From assembly GCF_932526225.1 (NCBI RefSeq), contig NC_064038.1, positions 992,001 to 1,056,000 of the forward strand: 64,000 nucleotides of DNA, read 5' to 3'. The translations under genes and the position numbers were made by a program. Under the pieces are notes generated by a model. It saw only the letters and a list, made by a program, of their open reading frames with translations. It searched no databases and had not been told where the DNA came from. How positions within the stretch are numbered: position 1 is the first letter of the stretch; the number at the start of each line of letters is the position of its first letter. This document shows positions 21,801 through 36,800 of this stretch, piece by piece. Origin of the DNA: Nematostella vectensis. Lineage: Eukaryota; Cnidaria; Anthozoa; Actiniaria; Edwardsiidae.

Positions 21801-24800
21801 ATAACATGGCGGTGATGTTGGTAGGTTAAAGAATACATGGCGGTGATGTTGGTAGGTTAAAGAATACATGGCGGTGATGTTGGTAGGTTAAAGAATACAT
21901 GGCGGTGATGTTGGTAGGTTAAAGAATAACATGGCGGTGATGTTGGTAGCATAAAGAATAACATGGTGGTGATGTTGGTAGGTTAAAGAATAACATGGCG
22001 GTGATGTTGGTAGGTTAAAGAATAACATGGCGGTGATGTTGGTAGGTTAAAGAATATCATGGCAGTGATTTTGGTAGGTTAAAGAATAACATGGCGGTGA
22101 TGTTGGTAGGTTAAAGAATAACATGGCGGTGATGTTGGTAGGTTAAAGAATAACATGGCGGTGATGTTGGTAGGTTAAAGAATAACATGGCGGTGATGTT
22201 GGTAGGTTAAAGAATAACATGGCGGTGATGTTGGTAGGTTAAAGAATAACATGTCGGTGATGTTGGTAGGTTAAAGAATAACATGGCCATGATGTTTGTA
22301 GCATAAAAAATAACATGGCGGTGATGTTGGTAGGTTAAAGAATAACATGGCGGTGGTGTTGGTGGGTTAAAGAATACCATTGCAGTGATTTTGGTAGGTT
22401 AAAGAATAACATGGCGGTGATGTTGGTAGGTTAAAAAATAACATGGCCATGATGTTTGTAGCATAAAAAATAACATGGCGGTGGTGTTGGTAGGTTAAAA
22501 AATAACATGGCGGTGGTGTTGGTAGGTTAAAGAATAACATGGCGGTGGTGTTGGTAGGTTAAAGAATAACATGGCCATGATGTTTGTAGTGTAAAGAACT
22601 AATTTTTGGTGCTTATTTTTTTTCATTGGAAGGGAAAACAAGTGATACCACCAAGGGGCAGCCATTACCCCTCATGTTCAACAGATAATGATGTCAGTTA
22701 TCATGTTTGGAAGGCCTGTTAATGTGTTCATTGTCATTGGTTTTTAACATACAAATGCAGCAACTGTACCCGACAACAAACAGACACACACCTCAGCAAA
22801 ACTGACACATAGTTTAGCAGGGGAGACACCCAATTCAGCAGAACAGACACACAGTTCAGTAGGACAGACACACAGTTCAGCAGGGCAGACACACAGTTCA
22901 GCAGGACAGACACACAGTTCAGCAGGGCAGGCACACTGTTCAGCAGGACAGACACATAGTTCAGCAGGGCAGACACACAGTTCAGCAGGGCAGACACACA
23001 GTTCAGCAGGACAGACACACAGTTCAGCAGGACAGACACAAAGTTCAGTAGGGCAGACACACAGTTCATAATACCTGGTCAGGGTCATTCCAGTGTCCTG
23101 GTCCTGCCACTGGCACCAGGTCATCCTGGCTATCACCATAGTAATTTATAATGCTGAGGACACTACCCCAAGAATCCTATGGAGTAAATACAGTACTGTA
23201 AAGTAGTGCCCATGATAGTCCATGATAGGTGAAGAGGGTTCCAACTATCTTGGGCGTTTGGCCACCAGCTATCATGCACTATTATCGACTATCGTGTAGT
23301 TTGAACATGTTCAATTTTCTATGCTGGAGTACCTGGATATTATCATTAATTATTGCTGGAGTACCTAGATATTATTTTTATTTATTGCTGGAGTACCTGG
23401 ATATTATCATTAATTATTGCTTGAGTACCTGGATATTATTATTAATTATTGCTGGAGTACCTGGATATTATTATTAATTATTGCTTGAGTACCTGGATAT
23501 TATCATTAATTATTGCTGGAGTACCTAGATATTATTTTTATTTATTGCTGGAGTACCTGGATATTATCATTAATTATTGCTTGAGTACCTGGATATTATC
23601 ATTAATTATTGCTGGAGTACCTGGATATTATCATTAATTATTGCTGGGGTACCTAGATATTATTATTAATTATTGCTGGAGTACCTAGATATTATTATTA
23701 ATTATTGCTGGAGTACCTGGATATTATTATTTATCATGATGGAGTACCTGAATATTATCATTAATTATTGCTGGAGTACCTAGATATTATTTTTATTTAT
23801 TGCTGGAGTACCTGGATATTATCATTAATTATTGCTTGAGTACCTGGATATTATCATTAATTATTGCTGGAGTACCTAGATATTATTATTAATTATTGCT
23901 GGAGTACCTGGATATTATTATTTATCATGATGGAGTACCTGAATATTATCATTAACTATTGCTGGAGTACATGGATATTATCATTAATTATTGCTGGAGT
24001 ACCTGGATATTATCATTAATTATTGCTGGAGTACCTGGATATTATCATTTATTATTGCTTGAGTACCTGGATATTATCATTAATTATTGCTGGAGTACCT
24101 AGATATTATTATCTATTATGATGGAGTACCTAGATATTATCATTTATTATTGCTTGAGTACCTAGATATTATTATTAATTATTGCTGGAGTACCTAGATA
24201 TTATTATTAATTATTGCTGGAGTACCTGGATATTATTATTTATCATGATGGAGTACCTGAATATTATCATTAATTATTGCTGGAGTACCTGGATATTATT
24301 ATTAATTATTGCTGGAGTACCTGGATATTATCATTAATTATTGCTGGAGTACCTGGATATTATCATTTATTATTGCTTGAGTACCTAGATATTATTATTA
24401 ATTATTGCTGGAGTACCTAGATATTATCATTTATTATGCTGGAGTACCTGGATATTATCATTAATTATTGCTGGAGTACCTGGATATTATCATTAATTAT
24501 GCTGGAGTACCTGGATATTATCATTAATTATTGCTGGAGTACCTGGATATTATCATTAATTATGCTGGAGTACCTGAATATTATCATTAATTATTGCTGG
24601 AGTAAATAGATATTATCATTTATTATTGCTGGAGTACCTGGATATTATCATTAATTATTGCTGGAGTACCTGGATATTATCATTTATTATTGCTTGAGTA
24701 CCTAGATATTATTATTAATTATTGCTGGAGTACCTGGATATTATCATTAATTATGATGGAGTACCTGAATATTATCATTAATTATTGCTGGAGTACCTGG

Positions 24801-27800
24801 ATATTATCATTAATTATTGCTGGAGTACCTGGATATTATCATTAATTATTGCTTGAGTACCTAGATATTATTATCTATTATGATGGAGTACCTGGATATT
24901 ATCATTAATTATTGCTGGAGTACCTAGATATTATTATCTATTATGCTGGAGTACCTGGATATTATCATTAATTATTGCTTGAGTACCTAGATATTATTAT
25001 TAATTATTGCTGGAGTACCTAGATATTATCATTTTTTATGCTGGAGTACCTGGATATTATCATTAATTATGCTGGGGTACCTGGATATTATCATTAATTA
25101 TTGCTGGAGTACCTGGATATTATCATTAATTATTGCTGGAGTACCTGAATATTATCATTAATTATTGCTGGAGTACCTAGATATTATTATCTATTATGAT
25201 GGAGTACCTGGATATTATCATTAATTATTGCTGGAGTACCTGGATATTATCATTAATTATTGCTGGAGTACCTGGATATTATCATTAATTATTGCTTGAG
25301 TACCTAGATATTATTATCTATTATGATGGAGTACATGAATATTATCATGAATTATTGCTGGAGTACCTGGATATTATCATTAATTATTGCTGGAGTACCT
25401 GGATATTATCATTAATTATTGCTGGAGTACCTGGATATTATTATCTATTATGATGGAGTACCTGAATATTATTATTAATTATTGATGGAGTACCTGGATA
25501 TTATCATTAATTATTGCTGGAGTACCTGGATATTATCATTAATTATTGCTGGAGTACCTGGATATTATCATTAATTATTGCTGGAGTACCTGGATATTAT
25601 CAATAATTATGCTGGAGTACCTGGATATTATCATTAATTATTGCTGGAGTACCTGGATATTATTATTAATTATTGCTGGAGTACCTGAATATTATCATTA
25701 ATTATAGCTGGAGTACCTAGATATTATCAATAATTATGCTGGAGTACCTGGATATTATCATTAATTGTTGCTGGAGTACCTGGATATTATCATTAATTAT
25801 TGCTGGAGTACCTGGATATTATCATTAATTATTGCTGGAGTACCTGGATATTATCATTTATTATTGCTTGAGTACCTGGATATTATCATTAATTATTGCT
25901 GGAGTACCTAGATATTATTATCTATTATGATGGAGTACCTAGATATTATCATTTATTATTGCTTGAGTACCTAGATATTATTATTAATTATTGCTGGAGT
26001 ACCTAGATATTATTATTAATTATTGCTGGAGTACCTGGATATTATTATTTATCATGATGGAGTACCTGAATATTATCATTAATTATTGCTGGAGTACCTG
26101 GATATTATTATTAATTATTGCTGGAGTACCTGGATATTATCATTAATTATTGCTGGAGTACCTGGATATTATCATTTATTATTGCTTGAGTACCTAGATA
26201 TTATTATTAATTATTGCTGGAGTACCTAGATATTATCATTTATTATGCTGGAGTACCTGGATATTATCATTAATTATTGCTGGAGTACCTGGATATTATC
26301 ATTAATTATGCTGGAGTACCTGGATATTATCATTAATTATTGCTGGAGTACCTGGATATTATCATTAATTATGCTGGAGTACCTGAATATTATCATTAAT
26401 TATTGCTGGAGTAAATAGATATTATCATTTATTATTGCTGGAGTACCTGGATATTATCATTAATTATTGCTGGAGTACCTGGATATTATCATTTATTATT
26501 GCTTGAGTACCTAGATATTATTATTAATTATTGCTGGAGTACCTGGATATTATCATTAATTATGATGGAGTACCTGAATATTATCATTAATTATTGCTGG
26601 AGTACCTGGATATTATCATTAATTATTGCTGGAGTACCTGGATATTATCATTAATTATTGCTTGAGTACCTAGATATTATTATCTATTATGATGGAGTAC
26701 CTGAATATTATCATTAATTATTGCTTGAGTACCTGGATATTATCATTAATTATTGCTGGAGTACCTAGATATTATTATCTATTATGCTGGAGTACCTGGA
26801 TATTATCATTAATTATTGCTTGAGTACCTAGATATTATTATTAATTATTGCTGGAGTACCTAGATATTATCATTTTTTATGCTGGAGTACCTGGATATTA
26901 TCATTAATTATGCTGGGGTACCTGGATATTATCATTAATTATTGCTGGAGTACCTGGATATTATCATTAATTATTGCTGGAGTACCTGAATATTATCATT
27001 AATTATTGCTGGAGTACCTAGATATTATTATCTATTATGATGGAGTACCTGGATATTATCATTAATTATTGCTGGAGTACCTGGATATTATCATTAATTA
27101 TTGCTGGAGTACCTGGATATTATCATTAATTATTGCTTGAGTACCTAGATATTATTATCTATTATGATGGAGTACATGAATATTATCATGAATTATTGCT
27201 GGAGTACCTGGATATTATCATTAATTATTGCTGGAGTACCTGGATATTATCATTAATTATTGCTGGAGTACCTGGATATTATTATCTATTATGATGGAGT
27301 ACCTGAATATTATTATTAATTATTGATGGAGTACCTGGATATTATCATTAATTATTGCTGGAGTACCTGGATATTATCATTAATTATTGCTGGAGTACCT
27401 GGATATTATCATTAATTATTGCTGGAGTACCTGGATATTATCAATAATTATGCTGGAGTACCTGGATATTATCATTAATTATTGCTGGAGTACCTGGATA
27501 TTATTATTAATTATTGCTGGAGTACCTGAATATTATCATTAATTATAGCTGGAGTACCTAGATATTATCAATAATTATGCTGGAGTACCTGGATATTATC
27601 ATTAATTGTTGCTGGAGTACCTGGATATTATCATTAATTATTGCTGGAGTACCTGGATATTATCATTAATTATTGCTGGAGTACCTGGATATTATCAATA
27701 ATTATGCTGGAGTACCTGGATATTATCATTAATTATTGCTGGAGTACCTGGATATTATTATTAATTATTGATGGAGTACCTGGATATCATCATAATTTCT

Positions 27801-30800
27801 CCAAAGGTTGCAGAACTCAGCAATCCTTGCATAATTTGGCTGAAAGTGATAAAAAGAATCAACAGAATTAGCTTTCTTACAGCCTTCCTGCCACAAGGAT
27901 TAAGTCTTTGAATGAAAACTGCCAAAAACTCCCTTTAAAACACTTTCGGTTAAAATTGCTTATTTCATAACATATGAATGTTGAAAACTGAGTTAAAGCT
28001 GGTTAGGTGTGAGAGTGGTTTATTAGATTCAAAACCTTTCAAGATGTGAGCATAAGGTATTATGTGATTAAAATGTTTTTGGAAAAAAGACAGACCCAAG
28101 CCACAGTAATGCAAAGAGTATAAAATCAACCTAACATTACACATTTTCACAGAGGTGAACCACTGTACCCCTGCAGTAAAAAATAAAAAAAATTATATTT
28201 CATACTATCTTTTTAAAGGATAAACAAATCAAAGCTAGCATCCTTTACCTTTATTCCTGCCCCAACCTGGTAAGCTGGCCAGCTACAGGAGAACACGATT
28301 GGCCGTCCCGTCACATTCAGGGCTGCTGTTACTTTTGGGTACCCTGTGTCATATGTCTTAGGGTCGCTATAGCAACCATCAAGCTTCAGATAGTCAACAC
28401 CCCACTTTGCAAAAGTCTGTGCAGCACATACAGAGCCAAATAAAAGATATGATTTACTTCACTGGAATCATTTATTGATAAGTATTTTGCCTGCTGAACT
28501 AGCACTATAGGACTGTGGTGTGTGTGGTGTGGTGGTATCATGTGTCTTGGGTGTGTGTGGTATGGTGGTATCATGTGCCTTGGGTGTGTGTGTTATGGTG
28601 GTATCATGTGCCTTGTGTGTGTGGTATGGTGGTATCATGTGTCTTGGGTGTGTGTGGTATGGTGGTATCATGTGTCTTGGGTGTGTGTGGTATGGTGGTA
28701 TCATGTGCCTTGGGTGTGTGTGGTATGGTGGTATCATGTGCCTTGGGTGTGTGTGGTATGGTGGTATCATGTGCCTTGGGTGTGTGTGGTATGGTGGTAT
28801 CATGTGTCTTGGGTGTGTGGTATGGTGGTATCATGTGTCTTGGGTGTGTGGTATGGTGGTATCATGTGTCTTGGGTGTGTGTGGTATGGCGGTATCATGT
28901 GCCTTGGGTGTGTGTGGTATGGCGGTATCATGTGTCTTGGGTGTGTGTGGTATGGCGGTATCATGTGCCTTGGGTGTGTGTGGTATGGTGGTATCATGTG
29001 TCTTGGGTGTGTGTGGTATGGTGGTATCATGTGTCTTGGGTGTGTGTGGTATGGTGGTATCATGTGCCTTGGGTGTGTGTGGTATGGTGGTATCATGTGT
29101 CTTGGGTGTGTGTGGTATGGCGGTATCATGTGTCTTGGGTGTGTGTGGTATGGTGGTATCATGTGTCTTGGGTGTGTGTGGTATGGTGGTATCATGTGTC
29201 TTGGGTGTGTGGTATGGTGGTATCATGTGTCTTGGGTGTGTGTGGTATGGTGGTATCATGTGTCTTGGGTGTGTGGTATGGTGGTATCATGTGTCTTGGG
29301 TGTGTGTGGTATGGTGGTATCGTGTGCCTTGGGTGTGTGTGGTGTGGTGGTATCATGTGTCTTGGGTGTGTGGTATGGTGGTATCATGTGTCTTGGGTGT
29401 GTGTGGTATGGTGGTATCGTGTGCCTTGGGTGTGTGTGGTGTGGTGGTATCATGTGTCTTGGGTGTGTGTTATGGTGGTATCATGTGTCTTGGGTGTGTG
29501 TGGTATGGTGGTATCATGTGCCTTGGGTGTGTGTGGTGTGGCGGTATCATGTGTCTTGGGTGTGTGTGGTATGGTGGTATCATGTGTCTTGGGTGTGTGT
29601 GGTATGGTGGTATCATGTGTCTTGGGTGTGCACTACATGAGTGAGAAGATAGTGACTTACATTCATGTCTTGTTGGATGTGGTCTATAGAGCCAGGGTAA
29701 CCTGCGCAAGTCTTGGTGCCATAATCTTGGAAGTAAATAATAGGCTAATAATCAGTCTTTAATTACAGTTTTTGAATAGAATCATTCAAAAAATACAACA
29801 CAGACACATAGTAACTTAGAAGTAAATCACAGGCTAATTATCTGTCTTTATTACCAGTTTTAGGATAGAACCATCCACAAAATACAACACAGACACATAG
29901 TACCTTGGAAGTAAATCACAGGCTAATTATCAGTTCTTTATTAGAGTTATTAAATTTTAGGAATTTAAGAATTTTTAGAATTATCCACAGATACTACAGA
30001 GATACATAGATAATTTCCTAGTTATTTAGGTGTTTTGCAACAAATAGAATATGAATAACCAATTCTAATTAGTTTAAAAATGTGAAAACATCACTTTCTA
30101 TGTACCTGCATAAATGCCGAGCTTCAGTCCTTTTCCATGGAGCTTTGGAATGAGACACAGTTGATTCCATTAATGTCGCATATATATGGTATTGTGATTA
30201 CTATTTTGTAGTAGATACCAATAGAGAGAAGTGTAAATTGGGGGTTAATAGCAAACACTATTCTAGAACATCCACATTTTTGTCTTATCGTTGTAATGTT
30301 TTTGTGCAACCTCATTTGATGTTAAACAGTTGGTAATGGTTCATCTTCTTCAGTCTGCTCTAAAGAAGTCTTATTAAAGACAAAAAATTGGCAAAGTCAG
30401 TTCAGAGTCTTTGATTGTACTCACATACTGGGCCAGTGCGGGTATGCCGCTAGGGAACCTCTTGGGGTCTGGTTAAAACTCACATACTGGGCCAGTGCAG
30501 GTATGCCGCTAGGGAACCTATTGGGATCTGGTTGATACTCACATACTGGGCCAGTGGGGGTATGCCGCTAGGGAACCTATTGGGATCTGGTGCAGGTATG
30601 CCGCTAGGGAACCTCTTGGGGTCTGGTTGATACTCACATACTGGGCCAGTGGGGGTATGCCGCTAGGGAACCTATTGGGATCTGGTGCAGGTATGCCGCT
30701 AGGTAACCTATTGGGGTCTGGTTGATACTCACATACTGGGCCAGTGCAGGTATGCCGCTAGGGAACCTCTTGGGATCTGGTTGATACTCACATACTGGGC

Positions 30801-33800
30801 CAGTGGGGGTATGCCGCTAGGGAACCTCTTGGGGTCTGGTTGATACTCACATACTGGGCCAGTGCAGGTATGCCGCTAGGGAACCTCTTGGGATCTGGTT
30901 GATACTCACATACTGGGCCAGTGCAGGTATGCCGCTAGGGAACCTCTTGGGGTCCGGTTGATACTCACATACTGGACCAGTGGGGGTATGCCACTAGGGA
31001 ACCTCTTGGGATCTGGTTGATACTCACATACTGGGCCAGTGCAGGTATGCCGCTAGGGAACCTATTGGGATCCGGTTGATACTCACATACTGGGCCAGTG
31101 GGGGTATGCCGCTAGGGAACCTCTTGGGGTCTGGTTAATACTCATATACAGGGCCAGTGGGGGTATGCCACTAGGGAACCTCTTGGGATCTGGTTAAAAC
31201 TCACATACTGGGCCAGTGCAGGTATGCCGCTAGGGAACCTCTTGGGGTCTGGTTAATACTCATATACAGGGCCAGTGGGGGTATGCCGCTAGGGAACCTC
31301 TTGGGATCTGGTGCAGGTATGCCGCTAGGGAACCTCTTGGGGTCTGGTTAATACTCACATACTGGGCCAGTGCGGGTATGCCGCTAGGGAACCTATTGGG
31401 ATCCGGTTGATACTCACATACTGGGCCAGTGCAGGTATGCCGCTAGGTAACCTATTGGGATCCGGTTGATACTCACATACTGGGCCAGTGCAGGTATGCC
31501 GCTAGGTAACCTATTGGGATCTGGTGCAGGTATGCCGCTAGGGAACCTCTTGGGATCCGGTTGATACTCACATACTGGGCCAGTGCAGGTATGCCGCTAG
31601 GGAACCTCTTGGGGTCTGGTTAATACTCATATACAGGGCCAGTGGGGGTATGCCGCTAGGGAACCTCTTGGGATCTGGTGCAGGTATGCCGCTAGGGAAC
31701 CTCTTGGGGTCTGGTTGATACTCACATACAAGGCCAGTGGGGGTATGCCGCTAGGGAACCTATTGGGATCTGGTTGATACTTACATACTGGGCCAGTGCA
31801 GGTATGCCGCTAGGGAACCTCTTGGGGTCTGGTTGAAGCTCGCCATCTGCTGTTCTGTTATGGTCAGTCCAACAATCCTGGAAACAAGAAACTAAAAAGT
31901 TACTAGTAAGGTAATCCTTGTTATTACACGCCATGATATAATTCGACAACGTTTCAGGCTATTTCTTCCCATGGGTGAGCATCTTATCATGTCAGATATT
32001 GACTGCTCCACACAGTTTAGATCACATGTACTCTGAGTTTAAAATATAGTATGTGAGCACAGCCAATAAAAATGACATCCCTTGCTGTTCTTTTCCATTA
32101 ACCAAAAGAGATTTTAAAATGCAGTGAGAAACAACATATTATTTATCCAAGGGAATGGCCAATTCAAAGTTCGAGGATTTTACACCTTGCACAACTTACG
32201 TCACCCTAATGACCTTGCACCACTTACATCACCCTAATCACCTTGCATCACCCTAATCACCATGCACCACTTACATCACCCTAATCACCTTGCACCACTT
32301 ACATTACCCTAATCACCTTGCATCACTAACATCACCTTGCATCACTTACATCACCCTAATCATCTTGCACCACTTACATCACCCTAATCACCTTGCATCA
32401 CTAACATCACCCTAATCACCTTGCACCACTTATATCACCTCAATCACCTTGCATCACTCACATCACCCTAATCACCTTGCACCACTTACAACACCCTTAT
32501 CACCTTGCATCACTTATATCACCCTAATCACCTTGCATCACTTACATCACCCTAATCACCTTGCATCACATCACCCTAATCACCTTGCACCACTTACATC
32601 ACCCTAATCACCTTGCACTACTTACATTACCCTAATCACCTTGCATCACTAACATCACCTTGCATCACTTACATCACCTTGCATCACTTACATCACCTCA
32701 ATCACCTTGCATCACCCTAATCACCTTGCATCACTTACATCACCCTAATCACCTTGCATTACTTACATTACTCCTATCACCTTGTATCACCCTAATCACC
32801 TTGCATCACTTACAACACCCTTATCACCTTGCATCACTAACATCACCCTAATCACCTTGCACCACTTACATCACCCTAATCACCTTGCACTTCTTACATC
32901 ACCTTATTCACCTTGCACCACTTACATCACCTCAATCACCTTGCATCACCCTAATCACCTTGTATCACTTACATCACCCTAATCACCTTGCATCACTTAC
33001 AACACCCTAATCACCTTGCATCACTTATATCATCCTAATCACATTGCACCACTTACATCACCCTAATCACCTTGCATCACTTACATCACTTTAATCCCCT
33101 TGCATCACTTTCATCGCCTTAATCCCTTTATATCACTTACATCACCCTAATCACCTAGCATCACTTGCAATACCTAATCACCTTGCATCACTTACATCAC
33201 CCTAATCACCTTGCATTACTTACATTACTCCTATCACCTTGTATCACCCTAATCACCTTGCATCACTTACAACACCCTTATCACCTTGCATCACTAACAT
33301 CACCCTAATCACCTTGCACCACTTACATCACCCTAATCACCTTGCACTTCTTACATCACCTTATTCACCTTGCACCACTTACATCACCTCAATCACCTTG
33401 CATCACCCTAATCACCTTGTATCACTTACATCACCCTAATCACCTTGCATCACTTACAACACCCTAATCACCTTGCATCACTTATATCATCCTAATCACA
33501 TTGCACCACTTACATCACCCTAATTACCTTGCATCACTTACATCACTTTAATCCCCTTGCATCACTTTCATCGCCTTAATCCCTTTATATCACTTACATC
33601 ACCCTAATCACCTAGCATCACTTGCAATACCTAATCACCTTGCATCACTTACATCACCCTAATCACCTTGCATTACTTACATTACTCCTATCACCTTGTA
33701 TCACCCTAATCACCTTGCATCACTTACAACACCCTTATCACCTTGCATCACTAACATCACCCTAATCACCTTGCACCACTTACATCACCCTAATCACCTT

Positions 33801-36800
33801 GCACTTCTTACATCACCTTATTCACCTTGCACCACTTACATCACCTCAATCACCTTGCATCACCCTAATCACCTTGTATCACTTACATCACCCTAATCAC
33901 CTTGCATCACTTACAACACCCTAATCACCTTGCATCACTTATATCATCCTAATCACATTGCACCACTTACATCACCCTAATCACCTTGCATCACTTACAT
34001 CACTTTAATCCCCTTGCATCACTTTCATCGCCTTAATCCCTTTATATCACTTACATCACCCTAATCACCTAGCATCACTTGCAATACCTAATCACCTTGC
34101 ATCACTTATATCACCCTAATCACCTTGCATCACTTAAATCACCCTAATCACCTTGCATCACTTAAATCACCCTAATCACCTTGCATCACTTACATCACCT
34201 CAATCACCTTGCACCACCCTAATCACCTTGCACCACTTACATCACCTTAATCCCTTTGTATCACTAACATCACCCTTATCACCTTGCATCACGTACATCA
34301 CCCTAATCACCTTGTACCACTTACATCACCCTAATCACCTTGCATCACTTACATCATCTAATCACCTTGCACCACTTACATCATCCAAATCCCCTTGCAT
34401 CACTTACATCACCCTAATCACCTTTCACCACTTACATCACCTCAATCACCTTGCATCACCCTAATCACCTTGTATCACTTACATCACCCTAATCACCTTG
34501 CATCACTTACAACACCCTAATCACCTTGCATCACTTATATCATCCTAATCACATTGCACCACTTACATCACCCTAATCAACTTGCATCCCATCACCTTAA
34601 TCAGCTTGCATCACTTACATCACCCTAATCACCTTGCATCACTAACATTACCCTGCTTACCTTGCATCACTTACATCACCTTAATCACCTTGCACAACTT
34701 ATATCACCCTTATCACCTTGCATCACTTACATCACCTTAATCACCTTGAATCACTTAGATCACCCTTATCACCTTGCACCACTTATATTACCCTAATCAA
34801 CTTGCATCCCATCACCTTAATCAGCTTGCATCACTTACATCACCCTAATCACCTTGCATCACCCTAATCACCTTGCACCACTTATATCACCCTAATTAAC
34901 TTGCATCCCATCACCTTAATCACCTTGCACCACTTACAGCACCCTAATCACCTTGCATCACTTACATCACCCTAATCACCTTGCATCACTTACATCACCT
35001 CAATCACCTTGCATCACTTACATCACCTTGAATCACTTAGATCACCCTCATCACCTTGCACCACTTATATTACCCTAATCAACTTGCATCCCATCACCTT
35101 AATCAGCTTGCATCACTTACATCACCCTAATCACCTTGCATCACCCTAATCACCTTGCACCACTTATATCACCCTAATTAACTTGCATCCCATCACCTTA
35201 ATCACCTTGCACCACTTACAGCACCCTAATCACCTTGCATCAGTAACATCACCCTAATCACCTTGCATCACTTACATCACCCTAATCACCTTGCATCACT
35301 TACATCACCCTAATCACCTTGCACCACTTATATCACCCTAATCACCGTGCATCACCCTAATCACCTTGCATCACTTAAATCACCCTAATCACCTTGCACC
35401 ACTTACATCACCTCAATCACCTTGCACCACTTACATGACCCTAATCACCTTGCATCACTTACATCACCCTAATCACCTTGCACCACTTACAGAACCCTAA
35501 TCACCTTGCATCAGTAACATCACCCTAATCACCTTGCATCACTTACATCACCCTAATCACCTTGCATCACTTACATCACCCTAATCACCTTGCACCACTT
35601 ATATCACCCTAATCACCGTGCATCACCCTAATCACCTTGCATCACTTAAATCACCCTAATCACCTTGCACCACTTACATCACCTCAATCACCTTGCACCA
35701 CTTACATGACCCTAATCACCTTGCATCACTTACATCACCCTAATCACCTTGCACCACTTACAGAACCCTAATCACCTTGCATTACTTATATCACCCTAAT
35801 CAACTTGCATCCCATCACCTTAATCAACTTGCATCACTTATAGCGGAGCCCCAACATAGCCCAATAGTAATAGAAAAGTGGTATAGCTATACGATAAATT
35901 TCCTGTATCATCTGACTGCTTTCAGTGACTAGAGAGTTCCCCGGTAACTTGTTGTTACTGTGACAGTGAGAGATGGACACCCTCACAACTAGCATGAAGT
36001 CCAGAGGAATTTCTAATTCGAATAAACTCTTTCTGATGAGCTCAGTTTCAATATGGTATCATATGTACAAAGGTTGGTGTTTAACATTACTACAATAAAA
36101 AATGACCCACTTTTTGGTGGCCAATGGGAGGGAGGTGGTGTGCACGCGTCCTGCACACCCCCTGTGTACGCACCTGGCTTACACCATATTCAAATAAACT
36201 TATCGTTTTTACAATGTCTGTGTCATTACAAAAAGCCTTGACTACTGCCAAAGAAGCAAGTATTTAGGGAGGCTGATAGCACCGTTAAGAGTATGATGTG
36301 AGACTATTCTTCCTACCATTGATAAAAAAATATCGGCATTTCAAGCAAAATTAGGTGTTATTATTCACTTTTCAAAAGCGTGTCAAAAGCATTCTGAAAA
36401 TGGCGGTGGGTGCGACATTGACCAAGGTCACTTCAAACTCGATTTTCTACCTAAAAGCTACCATTCCACATGGCCGCCAAGATATTTTTGAAAACCTGAA
36501 TAAACAAGCTTTCAATTTCGCCTAAAAGCCTGCTTGTTCTCGTAAAACGCGTACTCGGACCCAATTTGGGGCTCTTTGGTGATAGAGTACTTGAATCACT
36601 TACATCGATAGAGACATATTCATAGCCAACATCTCGGTATCCATCTGCAACCATGTGATCCGCCATTGTCATGAAAAGCTTCTCACTGAAAATAATAATA
36701 TCAAAGTGAATAAAGTACTCTTAAATAATTTTAAAGTTAAAACTTCTTGACTTTGTTATATATAAAGTTCACCCCTTGGCTCTATAAAGTCCACCCCTTG

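Noticed and set aside
22744-23139. Cys/Leu-rich frames resembling CVCPAEL repeats
   Set aside because: Products of the 21-bp minisatellite adjoining GH27 exon 9.
23320-27790. CRISPR-like regular repeats
   Set aside because: Units are directly contiguous with no unique spacers, in an animal gene intron.
28515-29762. Long overlapping ORFs (up to 415 codons) on both strands
   Set aside because: They are translations of a 33-bp tandem repeat whose period divides by three; they lie in a GH27 intron and have no domain content.
32165-35845. CCCTAA words suggesting an interstitial telomere array
   Set aside because: Only one CCCTAA occurs per 28-bp unit; there are no consecutive TTAGGG repeats.
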